Shown here piece by piece: positions 1-11,185 of a DNA stretch of 64,000 nt. This DNA is from Parascedosporium putredinis (Eukaryota > Ascomycota > Sordariomycetes > Microascales > Microascaceae), in NCBI GenBank assembly GCA_949357655.1, contig CASHTG010000014.1, forward strand, positions 215,947-279,946. The letters are read 5' to 3'. How positions within the stretch are numbered: the first letter of the stretch is position 1; each line of letters starts with the position of its first letter. The position numbers and the translations under genes were made by a program. A model generated the notes under the pieces. That model was not told the DNA's origin. It saw only the letters and a program-made list of their open reading frames with translations, and made no database searches.

Positions 1-1
1 C

Positions 2-561
2 ACCCTTTGGTCGGACGAGTTGGTTATGGCTTCAGTGTGTACGTATGGTGGTCCACCAATCCGTTTTGTGAGTGACGGGGCTCACTGCCCTCCAGATACT
101 AACAATGGCAATGTGTACAACGAGCCACTAGGAAGCTTTCATGCTGTTCCCGAGGCCTCAACGGGCGCGAAGATTGTGCCTGGCCTACCGGGGACTTTGT
201 CGGCTTTGGTGCAACACTCTCAGAGAAACCCATCCCACACCAGCCATCCTTACAGGGGAAAAACTATTGACGAGCTCCACAATTGGCTGGGTGACTGGAA
301 AGTCGACTATGACAAGGTTCTGTTCATTGTCGGTGACATGGACCGTGGAGGTACACTACTCTAGCATCAAGTCTAAGGCCTGGGGGTCCCATTGAATCAA
401 CGGAAGAGGCACCAATCTTGGTCTACAAGGGTGGTAATCACTGTTCTAATGTAATATGGAAGGATGATGAAATCCACGCGGAATTCTTTGCCGATATGGT
501 TCATATTCTTCAGGGGTGGGTTGACGAGTGGGAGCCACAGATTTATCGGGGGTGTGAGTAA
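2..561 (+). pseudogene. S28-family serine peptidase, C-terminal part, truncated by window edge
   Basis: The gene enters from the left edge, so the start is not visible. Frame 2 (2-364) gives a stretch ending VDYDKVLFIVGDMDRGG; frame 1 (from about 380 to the TAA at 559-561) gives RPGGPIEST, then YKGGNHCSN and a C-terminal WVDEW. Family knowledge: S28 peptidases (prolyl carboxypeptidase/tripeptidyl peptidase type, secreted) have an Asp in a G-x-x-D motif and a His in a GG-x-H-C motif near the C-terminus, and both are visible here in the right order. The two halves lie in different frames, and the bridge near 355-385 seems to need two single-base corrections, so this copy is either broken or miscalled. 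The nucleophilic Ser region lies outside the window. The family assignment rests on motif recall. Confidence 0.5.
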
Positions 562-1267
562 ATAAGGGCCTCGGATTCACCGCAATGTCTAACAGAGGTT
601 TTTTTACGCACGTGCTGTCTTAATCGACAACTCATAGAGGGGACGTTATACAAGAAACGCTGTTTGGGCTCATAGCTGTGGAAGAGAGTAAGATGTTGTT
701 CGTATTAGCTGCTTACTGTCTAAAATGGAGGCTCTTCCCACTCTAAAATATTGCTAAGATCTCTATAATTGAAATTAGGGGACAGTCTCGAGGATCCAAG
801 ACTTGAGTCACCCAGTCATGGTGTACATTGTCTCTACCACCGTCCCCATAGTAAGAATGTTAGGCCTGGTTAGGTCACCGCGGTCCTTTTGTGCTTCATC
901 CTTTGTCCGTTTTCGCGTTCGACAGACCGTTGCGCCGCGTCAAAGGATTCCACCGCCAACACCACTTAGACCCAGATGCAGATAGCGCTCTCAATCTTAT
1001 CGTTCCAGCCCAGAGAAGCAAAGTTGGAGATGTCGGATCGCCTGTTGTCAAGCTGAGTCGATCCCTTGCAATCCAAGTTGCTTTGAGTTGTTCAAGTTAG
1101 TAAACTTTGACGACGCTAGAATGAACCCGCGTTGCGGGAGGAAAGGAAGCACGTACTCGTAGAAGCGGCAAGCAAGCCTTGAGTTGATTCTGGCCGAACT
1201 GATTTGGTTACGGGCCCAGGTGGGAAGGTTGTCTACGGAATCTCTTGCGTTAGTCTCTGAGGCAAGG
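562..1267. other. Intergenic, no gene recognised
   Basis: Only short unsupported open frames. A stretch near 692-712 (TTGTTCGTATTAGCTGCTTA) resembles repeats near 34024 and 52541 and may be a degraded transposon fragment. Confidence 0.5.
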
Positions 1268-1877
1268 TTATGGGGGAGACGTGGGCCACGTACAGCACTT
1301 CTCCAACTGCCAGGTGAGCTCGACCTCTCGGCCACCGTAGTTGATGTGTTCGTACACTAGCATTTTTTGTTAGTAAACAGATGTCTAATGGCAGCCGGGT
1401 GGTTATGGATGTAACTCACGTCTAACCTCGGCAGGGTTATACGGCTGGTCACAGATGAAGTTGACGCCCCAGCTCTCTCCGCTCTTGGGGAAGAAGTTGT
1501 CGATCCAGTTGCGGTTGATGGGGGCTCTTGTCGCCCTTGGAAGTGCAGAGCGTGCGGCACGACTTGGAGTTGAAGTGAGCGACGCCGTAAGGGGAGCAGG
1601 TCTTGGTGATGCCGCCCTGGCACCACACCTGCGCGCCAAAGATGGTAGATCCGCAGATGTCATAGATGCTGCGCCCGACACCGGTGGCCTTGTCCTTGCC
1701 GGTGGCCCCGTTCTGCAAATTGACGGCCCCAATGGACCATTCTCGCTGGCAGCCACCGCTCGAGCACGAATATTCCTCGTGGACTCCAAGAGCGAACCCA
1801 GAGTTTTGAGCCGCAACGGGAGCGGAGCTGATGATGGCGCCAATGCCGGCGAGGAGGGGAACGAGTGTGAACTTCAT
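1268..1877 (-). CDS. Small secreted cysteine-rich protein
   Basis: Starts at the ATG at 1877-1875 with a clear signal peptide (MKFTLVPLLAGIGAIISSAP, cleavage near VAAQ). The mature part has about ten cysteines in CSSGGC, DICGST, VWCQGG, TCSPY, SCRTLC, FICDQP and EKCC contexts. A 63-bp intron at 1357-1419 has donor GTGAGT, branch TACTAAC and acceptor CTAG; the last exon ends at TAA 1270-1268. The reading frame changes once inside the first exon, at the G5 run 1520-1524 (C run on the coding strand). One base fewer there makes the downstream frame (NWIDNFFPKSGESWG...) run into the intron in phase. An in-frame extension to 2033 exists, but the signal peptide and the TATA box favour 1877. Function unknown; such proteins are candidate effectors or apoplastic proteins, which is inference. 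Confidence 0.72.
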
Positions 1878-2040
1878 GGTGAATGGGCTAAACGAAGGCT
1901 TTGTCAACTTGGACGGTTTCTTTGAAAGCGTGGAGCTTAACTTGACAAATGAGGATGGTGGCGGAGGTTGCTCGATCTGTGGAGTGGAAAGAGATGCTGT
2001 TCCAAGTCTAACAGTGAAAGAGAGTGGCAACACCGCCGTC

Positions 2041-2047
2041 TTTTATA
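2041..2047 (-). promoter_or_regulatory. TATA box of the small secreted protein gene
   Basis: TATAAAA on the minus strand, about 165 bp upstream of the chosen ATG at 1877. Confidence 0.45.
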
Positions 2048-3241
2048 CTCTTGTGAAATGCGGCCCCCAGGGAGCTTGCCCTCGTATCTCATTGATATCC
2101 ATCACTGATCGCGACTGTCGCGAACGACATGACCAGGCTCGCTCGTAAAACAGGTTAAGGCGGCCCTGGAGCCATCGCCCCTGGAAATTTAACCTTGTGG
2201 CGCAAGGTGATGCAGGAGGATTCGCCTGACTTGCAGCGCCTGCCCAATGGCGTCGTGAAGCACCAGGTTCGCAGGTTCAGCCCTAGCGCTGACTAAAATT
2301 ACACCCCGGATTTTTCATCGTGGCCCACGCGCCACAGTCAGCTTTTCTCGTACCGCCTTCGGTGGGGGCAATTCCTTCAATGTAACAGAGCCACAAGGCG
2401 ATGAACGAATCGCACTCGGTAGAAGCAAGGTCGTGGTTTCCCTGCAATGGCGAGCAGGACTCTCTCCCGCCTGAGCAAATTTCGATTAACCACGGGTTAG
2501 TTGACCTCGGCTATCCTCGATGCTATCTTTGGTGTCGGATCCTCGCTCGCCACGTTGTGAACCCCCATCCTCAATGCGAAGTTTTGCTGAACGTTGCGCT
2601 TCGACCATGTTGAGTCTTGGCGCATTTACTACAGAGCCGACTTTGATTATGTCGTAGTATCGACGCCAAATAACAACGTCAACCGAAAATACTGCAGTTG
2701 AAGACCTGGTATTGGGGATAATAGGTAATCGTAGCGATGGTTATCGAGGTGGCTTATGTGTGGCGAGCCATCTGCAATTGGCGCGGAAATTCACCCCGGA
2801 CAAGATCAAGAAGATTTGAGTTTCTACGCTTCTAAAAAGGGGCGACGATGGAGAGCGGGTAAGGATGGGGCCCCGACTAACCTTATTAGTCCCGGATTAC
2901 CCCCGAACCTAACCTAAACCGCAATCAGCCCCCTTGAACAGCCCTTAGGTTGCGCCCTGGACGAGGACAGGGTAATAAGGCTTTCATGCGAAGAATTTCC
3001 TGTTCCTTGCGATTCGATTCGCGCAGATTTCCATGATCTATACGGTCATGTGCACTTTGATAAGATTCAAGGACTAGTTGATGTCATGGATATGCCCCCC
3101 ATAGGCCTCGCGACGACGGCGACGGGAACGTGGTGGAGCCTCACGATGAAGAACATCCCCGCTTGCCAAATTTCAAGTCGTTTTCGTTCGCGCACCACAT
3201 TTCCATGTCGCTTAGGACCGTCATCATTATCGTGTGATGTA

Positions 3242-3394
3242 ACACTAGGGGGCAAGATAATCGGAAGTGCAAAAATATCAGACTCACCATAACTAAGGGT
3301 ACAGGGGCAATACAGAGAAGTGATTGAGTGGCGAGGTGCTTGCTCTGGTGGACAAGGTGATTTGGCAGTGCCGTTTGTTTGGTCCCCCACTTGC
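3242..3394. mobile_element. Degraded MITE-like element, copy 1
   Basis: Matches the element at 38579-38740 over most of its length. Shared blocks are GGGTACAGGGGCA (near 3297), GCAGTGCCGTTTGTTTGGTC versus GCGGTGCCGCTTTTTTGGTC, and a right end CACTTGC. The left terminal repeat is badly eroded (TGCAAAA and a G-rich stretch remain). Many differences between copies are transitions, as expected of RIP or ageing. Confidence 0.5.
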
Positions 3395-6300
3395 CGGAGT
3401 ACGAGTACTTGACAAATTTTGGGACAGATGCTTTTGGGTTCGGATGGATGGCAGAAAAAAAGGCAAGTCTCTTTAGATCGCGGTGTCTATCAAGGAAGCG
3501 ATCCTCATGGATGAAGGGGTACGAGCATAGTTCATGGAGGCGAGCCGCCCCCTTGCCGAGATGAGTCGACCTCAGGATCGGAAGCTACAGGGAGCCGTTC
3601 GTATTGCTTATCTCGCAGAGGTTCTAGTGTGATATCTATTATCTCATCATTGCTCATCTTCTAAGCGGCGATTGAATAATCGATCCATCGTGGGACGGCT
3701 GCTTAATGGGTCGAGTTAGTCCATCGACTGGAGCTTGACCATGCCAAAATAGCTTGGCCAACTGGGAGCGTCGAAACTATACAAAGTGTAGCTAGAAAGG
3801 GGCTGGAAGGTGGCCAAAGAGCTCCGGCAAGTTGCTCAACCGACACCCGATCTCACAAGCCGGTAGAACATTTTGCCACCTGTTCAACGATGCGACACGC
3901 CCAGTCCACGGGTCGTAGATCAGGCAAACCCCCTCTACCCTCTAGCGTGATGTGGATAACTCTTGGTAGAGCCCAAAAGGTCTTCGGAATTAAGACAGAT
4001 GGGGAGGTGAGCATGGGAATACGAGTTGAGTTCTTCTTCGGCTCCCCGAGTCCAATCTTGGCGTCGTCTCACTAACTCCAACCGGGCTCACCGTGCTTGG
4101 GTATCTTGCGTGATAAAGGCGAACTTGGCCAAGCCATCGTAACGTCTGCGATATCCGTTATGCACAAGCTACATGCAATTTGGTGCCAAGAGTGCTGATC
4201 CGAACACCCGGGCTTCTTGTTGTTGCGTCCAGAGTAACGAATGCTACTGGTGCATCGTCATGAGACTCAGTTTTTTATTCCTTTCACCTCTTCCTTTAGT
4301 CTAATTTTAGCAGCCAAGTGTCTCTATGAAACCTACAAACTTTCTGTGAGTTGCGCCGCCTGCATAACTAGAGCTGACCGCATCACGATAAGAATGAAGA
4401 TCAGGTTTGCATAGAGTGAGACATTCTGTATTCGCGTTGCCGTGGGTTTCTCTCCATCTGTTCTAAGACTGTTCTAGGAAACATCTTAAATTACCAGGGG
4501 TTACTCTAAAGCGATCTTGCTGACACTCGTATCCTTTCGTGGGCCGGTGCTAATAACTCATCTTGTGCGAGCGCGTACTTGGAGTGGCACGTAAACTTTA
4601 CCGACCATGCTGCTAGCCCAGCCGTTTCTGTGAAGCTAGCGGATGGCCTTCACTTCTAACGGGGAATGCTCAGTGGCCAGTCCACTTACGGGAGACCTAG
4701 GAGTGGCAATGAAACGAGGCGAGCCCAATGCCAGACAAGCCATGCTGTGCCGAGCATCCTTTGATCAGCGGGAGAGGCTTTTCGGCAGATTTCTCCCGCG
4801 TATGGAAAAGGGGGAGGTGAGCCGGGGCTTGGGCTCGTAAATCTATGGTTCCAGTGAGCGAATTTCTACAAAAGTCCCGCTGGGTTGAAATCGAGGCGAG
4901 ATCCTGGAATAAAACCATCGATGATCATAGGATGTGAGCAGATTTATGCGCGCACTCTGGCACAAGGCCACCGCCCTATCTATGGGGACACAGTCACTGG
5001 CTGACCACGGCCCAGCATCTAGCGTGACCCTGGAATCTGTCCTGGCTAGACACTTTCGCTCAAATGGCGGTTTGCCGAAGAAAGAGACTGTCTCCTTAAC
5101 AGCCGTAACTGTACTGAGTTCGAACCGAGTTCGTACCCCTGAGAACGGATTTTGGAAACTTTCCGGCATTGGTCTCATTTTACCATTGATAGCTTGGTGC
5201 TGTAGGCCCCTGTGTGGGTGCATCCGATCCGTGACTGTCCATTTTCTTTGTCAAGACGCTTTCTTTTTCCGGCAGCGTTTTGTTTCGGTTCGAACTTCCC
5301 TTGCCACTGTCTTCACAAACGGCAGACGGCAAGGGATTAGTAGCTTATGTGTCTTCCAATCGGGTACGGATACGGATACGATTGCTGTGGCCTGACCGGA
5401 CCTCGTCAAATCGAATGGAGGGTTTATGAAGCCTAGCATAGGGGAAAAGCGGTTGATCAGACTGTAAATTACGATGCATAAGGGAAGAAAGGTGCCTAGA
5501 AAGAACCAGTCTCAATTTAAGTAGGTGTGCGAGGTGAAACTGATCGCGCCTAGTGAATCACCAACATGGTGCTCTAGCCAGTCCAACTACCCACGTTTTG
5601 TATAAGTAGATCATGCACTTGCAAGCCACATGCCTAGGAGACCCTTTTCAAGCACTACACAACTCGCATATGAGTTGGAGCTTAGGTTTGCCTATATCCT
5701 CCATGACTGTCTTTGGTTAGTGCGTTCTCTATGCTCGCTAACCTTTGAGGGTGATGGGTTCATTGAAGGGAATGGCGACAGAAGTCTAAGCGCTGTAGTG
5801 AGGTATCCGGATGAGCACGTGGGAAAGCAAATGGAAGATGTCAGGCGATAGCTAATCGTGTAAGTGTCTAGAACAAGTTAAAATCATGTGGGTGGGAATT
5901 CTCCAGGTTAAGTTGATGTTCTAGCATTTGATGTTGGAGCCTGCACTAGGGATAAGCTTGCCTACCACCTGGCGCAGGTACGGGCGGGGCGGTAAGACTT
6001 TAAGAGGAAAAAATGGATATAAAACCAAAAATATCACTCATGGATAAGAGAAAGTTGATAGCCCCGCGCTAGTGAAATGAGACGGAGGAGGGTTGGGTTG
6101 CTCCCAGGCGTTTATTTATCCATGCCTACTTTCAGACGTTGGCCGTCTAGATTGTCACGACAGCGCTGTGCAAACAATAACACAATTGATGAACCACCGA
6201 AGCGCATCGAAAGGTGGATGCGCCATATCTCAATGTGTCAATCGCCAAGAAAAATAAAGACATCGCCTTGGCGCGCCCCGCTCAAAAGGGTCGGCCGTGT

Positions 6301-7191
6301 CTGAAATAGCCCAGCCCTATAAGGCTAACAAGCCCAAATAGAATCCAGCCCGGTAATCGTGATGCCAAGACGTGAGCCAAGGACCCATCGTCGGCGCTTA
6401 GCAAACAACGTTTTCCGGAACGGCGACTCGGGTTCAGCTACTGCAAGGCACACAACGTCCATCTTCTTGTCATTATCGAGACTTTTGATGTTAGAAACAA
6501 GGGTGGCTGCTGCGCCACATGCGCCTCAGCCATCTCCCAGGCTTTGCGCATCCTGGATGTAAGCGAGCAGACGCAAGGGCGTTGGGGTACCATAACAAAC
6601 CGTACCTCGAACGTCCTTATTACTTTTGGCCTTGATAAAATTAATAGGTTGATTGATGCTAGGTTCTGTCATTTTAGAAATAGATCAGCTTCTTGAGCAA
6701 TTGGGACACGACAAAACCAGACCTGTAGAAGATGGCAATGCTCGATGCTCGTCCAACATGCCGCGAAGAGTCTCCTGGAATAATAACCTCTCATCTTCAG
6801 AATCGTATCGATTTATGGCCTGGCTAAGCTTGACTAGCGTGTTTAACCCAGGCTATAGTTGTATCAGGAGCGGCATCGCCATATCTCTACTAACTTTATA
6901 TATATCCGCTTCGCTCTGGCGGTGACGAGAAGCCGGATAAAGCGGCAAGATGGTGGGCAGCTCGACGGCAGCTTCCAGGGATCAGGCAATGGCCCATTTT
7001 ACGTGCCAATTGAACCACCAGCGGTCGCGGATTGATCTCCCCTTGCACTTAACGTATATTGAGCGCAATCTCGGTGCATCCCCGCGTTTGTCCCGAAATG
7101 GTCGGAATCGGGGGCGCGGGCCGCAACGCAACGAGAACATGTCACGCCTAAATAGATGAAAGCAATTGACCAAAAGCGGGGTCGCGGTAGC

Positions 7192-7204
7192 TCGTATATA
7201 TAAT
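7192..7204 (+). promoter_or_regulatory. TATA-like element upstream of the GH7 gene
   Basis: CGTATATATAATC lies about 120 bp upstream of the ATG at 7321. A GGCTAA hexamer at 6822-6827 matches the core recognised by fungal XlnR/Xyr1 cellulase regulators, but one hexamer 500 bp away is weak evidence. Confidence 0.4.
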
Positions 7205-7320
7205 CATTGGAATTGAGAGCAGGCGTCTGGAACTTGGAGGGCTTGAGAAAGGATTGTTTTCGTCTCTAACCTCGTTCTGCCTATACGATTCAGCACTCGA
7301 AGATCGCGCTCGTCCGAAGA

Positions 7321-8415
7321 ATGATGTCTCCAGCGTCCTTACTCCCACTACTTGGCTTGCTACTAGCCTCTAGAGTAGTAGCCCAAGGTGCCGAGGAACA
7401 TCCTCTCCTGCCAACGTATAAATGTACCGCCTCCGGATGTGTGCAGCAAAACACGTCGGTGGTGCTCGACCGCGACTCCAAGTTCGCTAGTGGCGCTGCC
7501 GGCTCCAGGTCTGCCGCCGACTACGCCGCGATGGGGGTGACGACCTCGGGGGACGCGCTGACAATGTATCACTACGTCAAGGCGGCCAATGGCGCGCTCA
7601 ACGCCGCTTCGCCGCGCGTGTATCTGCTGAATGACGACGGCAAATACACCATGATGGAGCTCCTCAACCAAGAACTCACCGTCGACGTCGATCTCTCGGC
7701 ACTACCCTGCGGCGAGAATGGGGCGTTTTATCTGTCGGAGATGGAGCCCGAGGGCCGGGGTGGTGCGGGAGCCGGCAACGGCTACTGCGACGCGCAGTGC
7801 CAGGGATACTGCTGCAACGAGATGGACATCCTCGAGGCCAACTCCATGGCGACCGCCTTCACGCCCCATCCGTGCAAGGGTGATAATTGCGACAAGGCGG
7901 GGTGCGGGTATAACCCGTACGCGAGCGGCCAGCGCGAATATTGGGGCCCGGGAAAACCGTGGACACGAGCAAGCCGTTTACAGTGATCACGCAGTTCATC
8001 GCGAGTGGAGGCAGACTCTCGCAAATCAATCGCAGTTACATCCAAAACGGACAGCAGATTAGTGGCGGCGGATCAATTTCGAACTGTGGCGACGAAGGGT
8101 CCACGGGCGGTCTCGCTGGCATGGGCGATGCTCTAGGACGAGGAAGTAAGTATCGATTCCGTACAAGCCCGGGTAGAAAATTACCGCTCCCTCCCTTCAG
8201 ATATCCGGTTTACTAAACAACATCTCGCAGTGGTTCTGGCGATGAGCATCTGGAACGATGCCGTTCAAAACATGGCTTGGCTCGACTCTGGTGGCAATGG
8301 GCCCTGCGGTGCTGGACAGGGAACCCCGTCCAATATTCAGTCGCAGCACCCTGACACCCACGTTACATTCTCCAACATTCGCTGGGGAGACATTGGGTCG
8401 ACCACTAAGGGTTGA
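7321..8415 (+). CDS. GH7 endo-beta-1,4-glucanase (cellulase), no CBM
   Basis: Secreted retaining cellulase that cleaves internal beta-1,4 bonds. A signal peptide covers residues 1-21. The GH7 catalytic motif EMDILE (E167-x-D169-x-x-E172, codons 7819-7836) is present, with E167 the expected nucleophile and E172 the acid/base. Other landmarks are ALPCGENG, GYCDAQC, the VDTSKPFTV block and WLDSGGNGPCG, ending at FSNIRWGDIGSTTKG. That ending resembles Trichoderma Cel7B-type endoglucanases without linker or CBM1. An 85-bp intron (8146-8230, GTAAGT...CAG, branch ACTAAAC) is in phase. One base is missing in the A4 run at 7953-7956; the frame shifts there and then continues the family pattern. Compared with the family, two short segments, each near conserved cysteines, are absent (after VVLDRDS and after CDAQC), so some disulfides may be lost. 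Confidence 0.88.
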
Positions 8416-8856
8416 AGTTGATGAGTGCTTGACGAATTCTCATTTCCTGGCTGTATGTGTTGCGATATACAATTATGTGGGCGGTATAAATATTCTAGCT
8501 GAAGATCGTAAACATGCAAGGTCGATTGTTCAAACCTGCCTCATTACGGGCTCGGTTCAACTATCGTAGAATGGATGCTGTGACAGCGTGAAGAGCATTT
8601 GTCTGTCATCTGCTTGCACGTGCGGATCGCACATCCTGTATGATGTCTCAAAGTTGAGTCCATTTAGTAGAGTCATTCTGATTTTGAGTGAAGAGAACGC
8701 TCACTAGCTTCAGAACTGGTAACATTCAAAGGAGATAGGCATGCGAAACAGTAACAGAGTCAATCTATTGATAAATCTAAAACAAAAGAGACAGGAAATC
8801 TATTCGTGATTGTACAGATGAAAAGGAAAAAGAAATCATTCCAAGGGCGCTGCCCT
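8416..8856. other. Convergent intergenic region
   Basis: Lies between the ends of the GH7 gene and the minus-strand secreted protein gene. Presumed to hold both 3' UTRs; no gene seen. Confidence 0.5.
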
Positions 8857-11185
8857 TTAAGCTGCGGTGGGCGTGGGCATCGCTCTCTTCATGTTGACAG
8901 TGTACGTGACCCTCTCCTCGGGCGGGAATCCTCGCAATTGGTCCCGACGACGACGTTGGATCCGACGAGGGGAAGGTCAGAGTACCGCACTTGGGGGTTG
9001 GTCGGCTCGGGAACGGGAGGAACGACGACGGTGGGCTCGGGTTGAGGCTCGGGCTGGGGTTCGGGCTGGGGCTCGGGCTCGGGCTGCGGCTCAGGTTCGG
9101 GCTGGGGTTCGGGCTGGGGCTCGGGCTGGGGTTCGGGCTGCTGGTCACCGGGGTTGACCGGGCAGGCTTCCTGCCTCTTTTGGGCGCCGGCGGCAGTGAA
9201 TGTTTGGCCGGCGAGGGCATCCCACGCGGCCTCGCGAGCCTGAACTCCCCTGTCCTCGATCCAGATGCGCCACCTCGCCTTATCGTTGCAGCCGTGCGAG
9301 GGACGGTACTGCAGAAGAGCCTTTCCGCGAGGGTTCGTCTGGTCCTTGTCGCCCAAGATGTCCGCCTTTTGCTGCTGCAGCTCGATCAGCTTGATAAAGT
9401 CACCGGTGATCTCGGCGGTGAACATTTGCTCAAGGAAGGCGTTGGGCAAAACGTTGGGCGCGTAGTCGATCACATCAATGGGCACGTTGGCTCCGAACGT
9501 GGTGGAGAGATCGGCCATGATGGCGTTGATTCGTGTTCCGTACAGGAATTGCCCCGCGTTGGCCGTGGGATCCTGGCGAATGTTGTCGGGGACGCGCACG
9601 AACAAGCCGTCGTTGCCAATGACGAAGGACCCGTCGGGGTTGGTCTGGAAGAGATCCACACGCGGACGGGGTGTGATGATGAAAACGTGAACGTCCGGGT
9701 CATCGTTTGGCTGCGTGTTGTCGCCGAGGATGATGCCGCGGGGCTTGTCGTTGGCCAAGTTTCGCAGCTCGTCGATGCCAAAGGGGTGGAACTCGGTGCC
9801 GGCTCCGCGATGGATCTGGTTGATGGCCTGCTCTTGGAAGGTGGTGCTGTCCGGGAAGAAGTTGGGCTCCCAGATGTGGCTGGCAAAGGCGCCTCGCTGC
9901 GAGACAACGATGATGGAGGTGCAGCCGTACAAGCCGCCAATCGTGATCTGGTCAACCTGGTCGCCAAACGTGATGAAGTTGGAGGTCGTGATGTCGCCCA
10001 TTTCCGGGGTGGGGAACTTGACAATCTTGCCCACGGTGTCGATGAAACCCTCGCTGCCGTAGTAGGTGAAGAAGACTTCGCCAGCTACGAGGCCGCCCTC
10101 GCTCCCGCTGTAGTCCTCGGGGCCCGGCCACTCTCCCTCATCGGGTTCGCCGCGCCTGGCCAGGGAAGGGAGCGTCGCGTTGTCCACGTCTCTCTTCTTC
10201 TGCACGGAGCATGCTCCGTTGGCGCAGCCCCGACGTCGCAAGCGGGGTGCGTTTGCGCGGGCAGCGTAGCTGTAGTAGTGGTGGTGGTAGTGGTGGCCGA
10301 GTTCTGGACATTGCAGTCCGTAACCATGCTGTAAGTCAGGCTCGAGCAACCTTGGGTGGGCTCTTGGCGGGCCTGGAGGACAGCTAGAGGATTTGCGTTA
10401 GCGTTTTTCATAACGTGTATAGAACCCTTTCTCTCAAAACCAGATACTTACTCGTTGTGACGGTGCAGAAGACGCTGACATAGGTAGCCGTGAGGGTTTC
10501 GGTGCACGATGGCTCCTCAGGTTCCTCCTTCTCGGGCTCCTCCTTTTCGGGTTCTTCCTTCTCAGGTTCCTCATTCTCCGGCTGGTTTTCGTTCTTCGGG
10601 GGACACTTTCCGATCTTGGCGCCAAAGAGCTCGATGCAGAACTCTGGGACATCAATCTTGATATTGGGGGAATGACGGGAAGCAGCCGAAGCAGACAATG
10701 GGGGTCCAGAGAATGGGATGATGACTAGAGTCCTGTTAGCAAAAGCCTCTGGTCGGGAAACGGCGTCAATAGCACTTACTGGGGACAATGGTTTCCTCGT
10801 CACTTCCCTCTCGAACGGTAGTGATGTACTCGGGCTCGGTTTGGGTAGCATCCGTCAGCGTAACGATTTCAGCCTCTGGCGGAACTTCCGTCACTGTCGG
10901 GGGCGGGGGCGGCGCGTCGGTGATTGGGGAGGCTGCTGCTGGTCAGGGTTATCGGTAATTATCGGCGGTGGCACCTCATTGCCGTCGGTGGGCGTGGGCT
11001 CCGCGGCGCCGGGGTCCTGATGATGGTCTCTCCGATCGAGCTGCAGAGCCCAAGCTGGACTTGGCGTAGGAACTGGCAGACAAATGTTTCTGCGGCTTCT
11101 TGGCGGACCTCTAGGCCATTACCGGGGCACCATCTCTGGCACCTAGGGCAAGGCCGACGGCCGACAAGAGAGCAAAGGCGCGCAT
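8857..11185 (-). CDS. Large secreted repeat-containing protein of unknown function (protein A)
   Basis: The start at ATG 11185 gives a signal peptide (MRAFALLSAVGLALG). Two clear introns are 10725-10779 (GTAAGT...CTAACAGGACTCTAG) and 10384-10451 (GTAAGT...CTCTAG); a further intron or frame change is needed near 11100-11140. Order: Pro/Thr-rich part, acidic EEPEK repeats (about 10500-10570), Thr run, then a globular domain coded by about 10150-9200, then PEPQ repeats (about 9040-9145) and a short tail ending at TAA 8859-8857. The globular domain has GCTSIIVV, with Cys codon 9923-9921, and a His exactly 15 residues later in ASHIWE (codon 9878-9876). Frame changes occur near 10920, near 10210-10250 and at the GGG run 8924-8926. 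I do not recognise a named family. The Cys-His spacing recalls secreted deamidase folds, but that is speculation. Confidence 0.62.
9040..9145 (-). repeat. PEPQ-coding minisatellite
   Basis: Tandem 6-bp and 12-bp units encode alternating Pro-Glu-Pro-Gln/Glu in the C-terminal part of protein A; units vary only between Gln and Glu codons. Confidence 0.8.
10500..10572 (-). repeat. EEPEK-coding minisatellite
   Basis: About four 15-bp tandem units encode Glu-Glu-Pro-Glu-Lys in the N-terminal half of protein A, directly before SCTETLT. Confidence 0.75.

Larger units (their letters stand above)
2048..7320. other. Long gene-poor interval
   Basis: More than 5 kb with no open frame that has recognisable domains, introns or a signal peptide. 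The longest frames (about 150 codons near 4934-5395) look random. It contains a degraded MITE-like element (3242-3394) and the presumed promoter of the GH7 gene at its right end. Confidence 0.5.

Noticed and set aside
4934..5395. 153-codon plus-strand frame
   Set aside because: No domain, signal peptide, splice signals or homology I recognise; overlaps an equally long minus-strand frame.
8991..10334. 447-codon plus-strand frame opposite protein A
   Set aside because: It is the antisense shadow of a GC-rich coding region; composition is Leu/Gly/Val-skewed and there is no domain.
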